A stretch of DNA of 5,043 bases, taken from contig DXOJ01000330.1 of assembly GCA_019412865.1 (NCBI GenBank), forward strand, positions 6,852 through 11,894. The letters run 5' to 3'. This document shows, one piece after another, positions 1 to 5,043 of this stretch (the stretch's first letter is position 1; every line of letters starts with the position of its first letter). The stretch is from Bacteroides sp. GTDB taxonomy: Bacteria > Bacteroidota > Bacteroidia > Bacteroidales > Bacteroidaceae. A program made the translations under genes and the position numbers. The notes beneath the pieces are model-generated. The model saw only the letters and a program-made list of their open reading frames with translations. It searched no databases and had not been told where the DNA came from.

Positions 1-15
1 GTGTATAAGAGACAG
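1..15. other. Residual Tn5 mosaic-end (tagmentation adapter) sequence, not genomic
   Basis: The window opens with GTGTATAAGAGACAG, identical to the inner 15 bases of the 19-bp hyperactive-Tn5 mosaic end that is part of tagmentation library adapters. On the minus strand it reads CTGTCTCTTATACAC. The natural Tn5 outside end has A rather than T at its fourth base, and the natural inside end diverges after the ninth base, so all 15 positions fit only the engineered mosaic end. Genomic sequence therefore starts at base 16. Any residues translated across these bases at the end of the SusC-like protein are artefactual. Confidence 0.96.
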
Positions 16-3000
16 CGCTTAAACCGAGTGTTATAGACTTAGCTAATGGATATTGCTCACCACGTGAAGCCCCCATTTCAGGATCCCAAAGTTTAAAACT
101 GGACCATGTCAGTAAATTAGTTCCTGTCATGAAAATACGTACATTATTAAAATGTATCTTATTCACGATCTTCTTCGGAAGAGTATAACCGACATCAATC
201 GTTTTCAGACGGACATATGAACCATTACGCAACCAATATGTCGAATTACGGTAATTATTTTTATATTCATAGATCGTTGTATTACCATTACCATTATCCG
301 TATAACTCAAACGAGGGTATGATGCATTCGGATTCTCATTAGCAGGGATGCCAAGCTTTTGTGCAGTCTCCGCATCCACCCAACGATTATCCAGCGTTCC
401 TTTAAGAATATTACCCCATTGTCCTTCTGTAAAAGCCCATATACATTTGCCATAAGTAAAGAACTGAGATTTACCGGCACCTTGGAAATGTAAGCTTACA
501 TCCAATCCCTTCCAGGTAGCAGAAAGACCTAAACCATAAATTAGATTTGGTTTACTAGTTGAACCAATAGCTACGATATCGCCATCATTGACAACACCAT
601 CACCATTTACATCTTTATATTTAATATCACCGGGCATTACAGGACCATATTTCTGTGTAGGACTGTTACGAATGTCATCATAGTCCTTAAATAATCCTAA
701 AGCTATCAAGCCTCTATTTTGATTAACCCGATACCCTTTTTTCATTTGATAAGCATAAACATTGTTCTCTTCATCGCGTTCTATGATTTCATTCTTACTA
801 TATGTGATATTACCACGTACAGTGAACTTAACATCACTAATTTTTTGTTTATAACTAAAGTTTCCATCAAACCCTTTTGAATTTACTTCACCCACATTAG
901 CATAAGGTTTATTGCCATCCAGACCAACCATTCCTGGTAAGAATGCACGCTCCATATAAATACCACTACGACTTTCATCAAAATAGTCGATCGTAGCTGT
1001 GAATTTGTCATTAAATAAAGCCATATCTATACCAAGGTCGCTTTTGGTTGCTATTTCCCATGTTATATCATTAGAAGCAAGTTTTGTATAGCGTAAACCA
1101 TTATAAGATTTATTACTTCCATAAGTGGCCCAGTTGTAACCTGCATAATATTTCGTCTGATCATTTTCTTTATAGTTATCGGCAATTGAATAAAGATATG
1201 GGAAACGGGTTCCTACATTATCATTACCGACCTTACCATAAGAATAACGAACCTTAAACATATTCATCCATTTCAGATGCTTTTTTATTATTTTCTCTTC
1301 TGCAATATTCCATGCCAGAGAATATGCGGGAAAAAAGCCAAAACGATGTCCTTTCGCAAAATTTTCCGAACCGTTGTAACCAAAATTGAAGTCAACAAAA
1401 TATCGATAGTTATAATTATAAGCAAAGCGCCCTGCCAAAGCCTGATTTCGTCTACTCACTCCCTCTTTTAAATCATCTCCCAAAGCAACCGTTTTAACAA
1501 AAGCATCTTGGGTATATTTCAATGTCGCGCTAGGATGATGTGCTTTAAACGCTCTGTTCCAATTTAACGTCAAATCTAAGAATTCACGACGATTTCCACT
1601 TGAACTACTCTCCTGTGCCATATTTCCTGCACCGGAAATCTTTTTAAATACTAATTCACCCTCTTCATTGCGAGCTCGTTCCGCAAGCCATTGTTCCGGC
1701 CATTTATGACGTTTGATAGTATTATCATTATATGTGTCATATCCAAAACGTCCTACAAATTTCAGATTTTTAGTAATGAAGTCTAGTTTCTGCTCCAATG
1801 TTACATTAGTTTGAATAGTATTTTTCCAATTCTCATTAAAACCTGTTTGGGTAGCCGCTACCCATGGGTTAGTCTTATTACCCGTACCGACGGCAGGTAC
1901 ATAGCCATTAGAATATAATACCGGAGTTCTTATTGGAGTATATCCAAAAAGTTCTCCCCATACATCAGAATCTCCCAATCCCGGACTATTTCTTTTGGAT
2001 AAATAACCGGAAACTCCTAACTTGAGAAGTGTACTTTTTGTAATATCAATATCTGTGTTCATGCGATAATTATAACGGCGATAATCAGCGTTCGTGTTAT
2101 AATCTCCTTTTAACGAGCTATCCGTGTTATACATACCCTGTTCGTCCAAATAACTGAAAGATACAAAATAGCGTGCAGTATTTCCACCACCATTCATATT
2201 CAGATTTACCCGATGTTGCCACGCTCCCTCCTTTAATAGTAAATCCATCCAGTCCACATTCGGATAGAGGTCTGGATCTAACCCAAGACGGATAATATCC
2301 AACTCTTCAGGCTGGTAAACGGGTTCATAGTTACGAGTAATACGTGCTTCATTTAAAAAATTTGCATAATTTACCCCATTCTCAAATTCAGGAGTGATCG
2401 TACGCATATTATAAGTCGTTTCTGCTTTTGCGGTAATATTAATTTTACCGGCTTTACCGTGTTTAGTTGTAATCAATACTACCCCATTCGCGCCTTTTGA
2501 TCCATAAATAGCAGTGGCAGAAGCATCTTTTAAAACTGAAAAGGATTCAATATCTTCTATATTGATTTCATCCATACTGCGTTCGAAGCCATCAACCAAG
2601 ACATACGCGCTAGTACTTGCACCAAAAGTCGAAATTCCACGAATCCAAAACTCAGATACATTTTTACCAGGTTGTCCGGAAGTCTGCATTGCCAAAACAC
2701 CAGCGACATTACCGGCTAATGTATTTACGATACTAGAAGACGGATTAGCTTTCAGATGATCTACATTTACTGTTGTAATAGCCCCTGTCTGAGTCAATTT
2801 TGTCTGAGCTCCAGTACCAGTAATAACCACTTCGTCAATAGCATTGGTAACATCTTCTTTTAGTACTATATTTACTTTTGACTGATTTTTTATTAGAACT
2901 TCTTGTGACTGATAACCAATATAAGAAAATACCAAGCGATTGTAAGGTTCCACTTTAATTACATATCGTCCGTTGAGATCTGTGATTGTTCCTAGCCCTG

Positions 3001-3145
3001 GGACATCTTTTACACTAACATTAGCACCAATGACCGGTTCTTTATTCTCATCTGTGACAATACCAGAGACACTAATCTTTTGCTGTGCCAAGGCGTTTAT
3101 AGCCACCCATAGCAACATAGTACATAAGACAAATAATTTTTTCAT
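16..3145 (-). CDS. SusC-like TonB-dependent outer-membrane receptor, C-terminus cut by contig end
   Basis: This is a SusC/RagA-family transporter, the TonB-dependent beta-barrel that with a SusD lipoprotein imports oligosaccharides or other nutrients across the outer membrane. I read the frame through without finding a stop: 1043 complete codons, near the usual 1000-1100. Residues 1-20 are a Sec signal peptide, with likely cleavage at ALA|QQ. A carboxypeptidase-regulatory-like domain covers about 24-96. A TonB-box-like DEVVITGTG lies at 104-112. The plug covers about 115-228 and ends in the SusC hallmark YGSKGANGVVLITTK (214-228). The rest is an aromatic-rich barrel with the conserved DVNGDG segment at 845-850. 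No STN signalling domain precedes the regulatory-like domain. The start ATG lies 11 bp after the upstream stop, in A/T-rich sequence with no Shine-Dalgarno motif. The visible end, YPLAKSITLGLS (1032-1043), resembles the family's terminal strand, so only a few residues and the stop are missing. The substrate is unknown. Confidence 0.96.
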
Positions 3146-3156
3146 ATTTTAGTGTG

Positions 3157-4698
3157 TTAATCATTAAATTCTTCTAAAGCTATTTTACGGATACGGTGAT
3201 TATAAGCATCACCTACATAAACTATTCCTGTCTTTTCATCATATGCAATAGCTTTAGGACGTTCGAAACGAGCTTCTTTTCTCAAATCCCCATTAACATA
3301 CCCCCAAGGATTAGAATTTAAACTAGCGCTTCCTCGACCTGCAAATGTTGAGACTTGTCCCAGTGGAGTTAAAATTCGGATAGCATGGTTATGTTTATCT
3401 GCAATATAAAAGTCATATTCATCTATCTCACCTTTATAATTATCATTCTTTACAAATACACCTTGGTATGCCGAATCGAACTTAGCTAAATTCCCAACAG
3501 CATCTACATATCCATTTTGATTAGCGCTTCCTGCTACCACGTAAGGAGTAGTAAAAGACTCCCCATTATAATCAGAACGAAGAATATAGTGCTTGTTAAT
3601 AACCATAAGGTAAGCATAATTTCCTGTTGGATGAATAATTATATTAAATTCCCATTCTTTATCTTGGACGGTAAACATATAGTCCGCCCCTGTCCCAGGT
3701 GAAACAGCTGTAGTACGGGTTCCGTCAACAAATTCTTGAAGAATATCTTTTTTTACTCTATAAAGGTGACCTTTCTGAAAATGAGTAAAATATAAATCAC
3801 CGTTTTGGGGATGGATTGCTGCACATGCGCAACCATTGTAATTCACAATTGTTCTTCTATTTGACCATTTAAAACCACATGGTTTAGTTGTATCTGAAAC
3901 ACGATCAAACATATAGACCGCAGGATTAGTTGCATTAGCTTGTGATGTAGCCACAACCATATGATACACTCCGTCCTTATCTTTAAAAAAATCAATAGAA
4001 CGCCCACGCTCATACCCTCCATACTCACTCCTAGGAAGAATAGTATATAATTGTTGCCGTCCGAAATCAATACAGCGTATACCAGAACCTGTAACACCTT
4101 CAGGGTCAACAGATGTATCCTCAGCAAAATATAACAACTCAGGGTACTCAGGATCCCATTTCATAAAACAAGGATTAGCAACACCGCCACAATTATCAAA
4201 AGGCCCGTCTTTTATTTCAAAATTTTTCTTTTTATCGGAAATTTGTGGATTAACCTCACCAAGTAAAGTACTTACTACTTTTAATCGTTGATATTCAAAT
4301 CTCACATCAGATTTTTCAGAAGTATATGTTTTTTCTCCATCTTTTATCGTAACCTGTATATCACCTTCATAGGCTTTTGATGGCATAAGACAATACATAT
4401 ATGTAGACTTTACATTTACAACCGAGCTTTTCTGACCACCAATATAAACTTCCAATTGGGAAGGATTATTTCCAAAATTCTCTCCATAAATAAGTACTCT
4501 TTGCCCTGCAGAGCCTGCTTTAGGGTAAATACTATCAATACGAATAGGAAAAGCAGGATTGAATGGAGTTCCTCCACTACCTGTAATAGGAGATACTTCT
4601 TTTCCATCATCACAGCTTCCTAAAAAAAAGGCTAATAATGTAAGCATGACGTATGGTATACACCAAAACTTACTTTTCTTGTTACTTTTTAAATTCAT
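3157..4698 (-). CDS. IPT/TIG and NHL-repeat lipoprotein, probably cell-surface, PUL-associated
   Basis: This complete 513-residue protein starts with a basic, then hydrophobic signal peptide ending in lipobox LGSC, so Cys29 should be lipidated. DDGKE follows; acidic residues just after the cysteine resemble the Bacteroidota lipoprotein export signal and suggest display on the cell surface. Residues about 51-137 form an IPT/TIG immunoglobulin-like domain (opening IDSIYPKAGSAGQRVLIYGENFG). Residues about 138-510 look like a beta-propeller. Its last part has clear NHL features: FYIADKHNHAIRIL (430-443) and VYVGDAYNHRIRKI (493-506), with spacer segments near 396-415 and 466-486. Cysteines at 170, 177, 209, 274, 290 and 292 could form disulfides after export. 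IPT/TIG-NHL lipoproteins recur beside SusC/SusD pairs; a role in binding glycan or protein at the surface is inference, and no catalytic motif is visible. It starts 17 bp after the upstream gene and ends 11 bp before susC, so it is probably co-transcribed with both. Confidence 0.92.
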   Translation of the reverse strand: MNLKSNKKSKFWCIPYVMLTLLAFFLGSCDDGKEVSPITGSGGTPFNPAFPIRIDSIYPKAGSAGQRVLIYGENFGNNPSQLEVYIGGQKSSVVNVKSTYMYCLMPSKAYEGDIQVTIKDGEKTYTSEKSDVRFEYQRLKVVSTLLGEVNPQISDKKKNFEIKDGPFDNCGGVANPCFMKWDPEYPELLYFAEDTSVDPEGVTGSGIRCIDFGRQQLYTILPRSEYGGYERGRSIDFFKDKDGVYHMVVATSQANATNPAVYMFDRVSDTTKPCGFKWSNRRTIVNYNGCACAAIHPQNGDLYFTHFQKGHLYRVKKDILQEFVDGTRTTAVSPGTGADYMFTVQDKEWEFNIIIHPTGNYAYLMVINKHYILRSDYNGESFTTPYVVAGSANQNGYVDAVGNLAKFDSAYQGVFVKNDNYKGEIDEYDFYIADKHNHAIRILTPLGQVSTFAGRGSASLNSNPWGYVNGDLRKEARFERPKAIAYDEKTGIVYVGDAYNHRIRKIALEEFND

Positions 4699-4715
4699 AA
4701 TAAATTAGATTTAAA

Positions 4716-5043
4716 TTACTGATTATTCATGACTTTGTTCATCAATACCTGCATCCAATAACCTCCTATTACCGAGCGAGCTCTAAAACCAACCCATTTC
4801 CCACTATCTGTGTGATGCCAGTCGCTGATGGGTACCCGTGAAGTCGTTTCATTGATATATTTATAGAGAGGATTTATGAACTGTTCGAAAGTATCTTGGT
4901 CTGGAGACATAGCTGCAATCCACATAATCCAGTCAGACTTTGTATACTCTTTGCGAGAGTCCAATGGCAATCCATAAGGATTCTGTTTCGTCAAATAGTA
5001 ACTTACTTCCTTGTCGATTACATTATTGGGGAACAAATTCAGA
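4716..5043 (-). CDS. DUF4965/DUF1793 (glutaminase A-like) protein, C-terminal fragment
   Basis: Only the last 108 residues and the TAA stop are present. The frame is open to the right edge, so the true start lies outside the window. A TTG at 5036 could be taken for a start, but the family's full length (roughly 650-850 residues) and unbroken frame argue against it. The fragment carries the characteristic end of the DUF4965/DUF1793 family: YGLPLDSRKEYTKSDW, then WIAAM, an RVPISDWHHTDSG segment and a final GFRARSVIGGYWMQVLMNK. The family is named for a fungal secreted glutaminase (GtaA) and is common in Bacteroidota polysaccharide-utilization loci, where its substrate is generally not established. 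Its signal peptide, if any, is out of view, so location is unknown; periplasm or surface is likely by analogy. It ends 17 bp before the lipoprotein gene and is probably in the same operon. Family assignment is strong; enzymatic activity is unproven. Confidence 0.88.
   Translation of the reverse strand, partial: LNLFPNNVIDKEVSYYLTKQNPYGLPLDSRKEYTKSDWIMWIAAMSPDQDTFEQFINPLYKYINETTSRVPISDWHHTDSGKWVGFRARSVIGGYWMQVLMNKVMNNQ

Noticed and set aside
1..15. A natural Tn5 or IS50 insertion end in susC
   Set aside because: The fourth base of the minus-strand reading is T, not A as in the natural outside end, and the sequence does not follow the inside end after nine bases. It fits only the engineered mosaic end and sits exactly at the window edge.
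594..613. The DVNGDG segment in SusC as an EF-hand or dockerin-type calcium module
   Set aside because: This acidic glycine-rich turn is a recurrent conserved feature of SusC barrels at this position, so it is not evidence for an added domain.
1277..1471. A 64-codon open frame on the plus strand
   Set aside because: It is antisense to the susC barrel region, low in complexity, and lacks any family motif. It is a chance frame opposite an AT-rich gene.
2514..2759. An 81-codon open frame on the plus strand
   Set aside because: It lies antisense to the plug-domain coding region of susC, which has strong family motifs in its own frame. Its translation shows no recognisable domain or signal peptide.
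16..3145. Possible internal frameshift or decay in susC
   Set aside because: I stepped through nearly all of the frame and found no stop. The N-terminal start and the C-terminal barrel-strand motif are in the same phase, and family motifs occur in order along the length.
3517..3702. A 61-codon open frame on the plus strand
   Set aside because: It lies wholly antisense to the NHL propeller region of the lipoprotein gene and resembles no known protein.
3843..4127. A 94-codon minus-strand frame inside the lipoprotein gene
   Set aside because: It is an alternative frame of the same DNA. The 513-residue frame has a lipobox, TIG domain and NHL motifs throughout, so the overlapping frame is a shadow. 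The same applies to the frame at 4416-4613.
5034..5036. TTG as the start codon of a short 106-residue protein
   Set aside because: The frame stays open upstream to the window edge, and the residues are the C-terminal end of a much larger conserved family, so this is an internal leucine codon.

Overview
The window looks like part of a carbohydrate- or glycoconjugate-utilization locus (PUL) from a Bacteroidales bacterium, most likely Bacteroides, Phocaeicola or a close gut relative. The evidence is a SusC-type TonB-dependent receptor with a carboxypeptidase-regulatory-like N-terminal domain, a lipoprotein whose lipobox cysteine is followed by acidic residues, AT-rich DNA, and starts preceded by A/T-rich sequence without a clear Shine-Dalgarno motif. 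Genus and substrate cannot be fixed from this sequence.

All genes are on the minus strand, so transcription runs right to left. In that order: (1) 5043-4716 is the C-terminal end of a DUF4965/DUF1793 'glutaminase A-like' protein, cut by the right edge. (2) 4698-3157 is a complete 513-residue lipoprotein with one IPT/TIG domain and a C-terminal NHL-type beta-propeller. (3) 3145-16 is a SusC-like outer-membrane transporter, open over 1043 codons and missing only its last few residues and stop. Gaps between genes are 17 and 11 bp, so the three are probably one operon. There is no gene-free stretch over 300 bases. I saw no RNA gene, mobile element, CRISPR array, promoter or terminator.

The first 15 bases are not genomic. 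They match the inner 15 bases of the Tn5 mosaic end used in tagmentation sequencing libraries. The left edge is therefore an untrimmed contig end, which is why susC lacks its stop codon and why the susD partner, expected immediately downstream, is absent.

Inferred division of labour: the IPT/TIG-NHL lipoprotein is probably at the cell surface and may bind or present the ligand; SusC (with an unseen SusD) would import it across the outer membrane using TonB energy; the DUF4965 protein is a probable hydrolase or accessory factor of unknown specificity. No regulator is in view.
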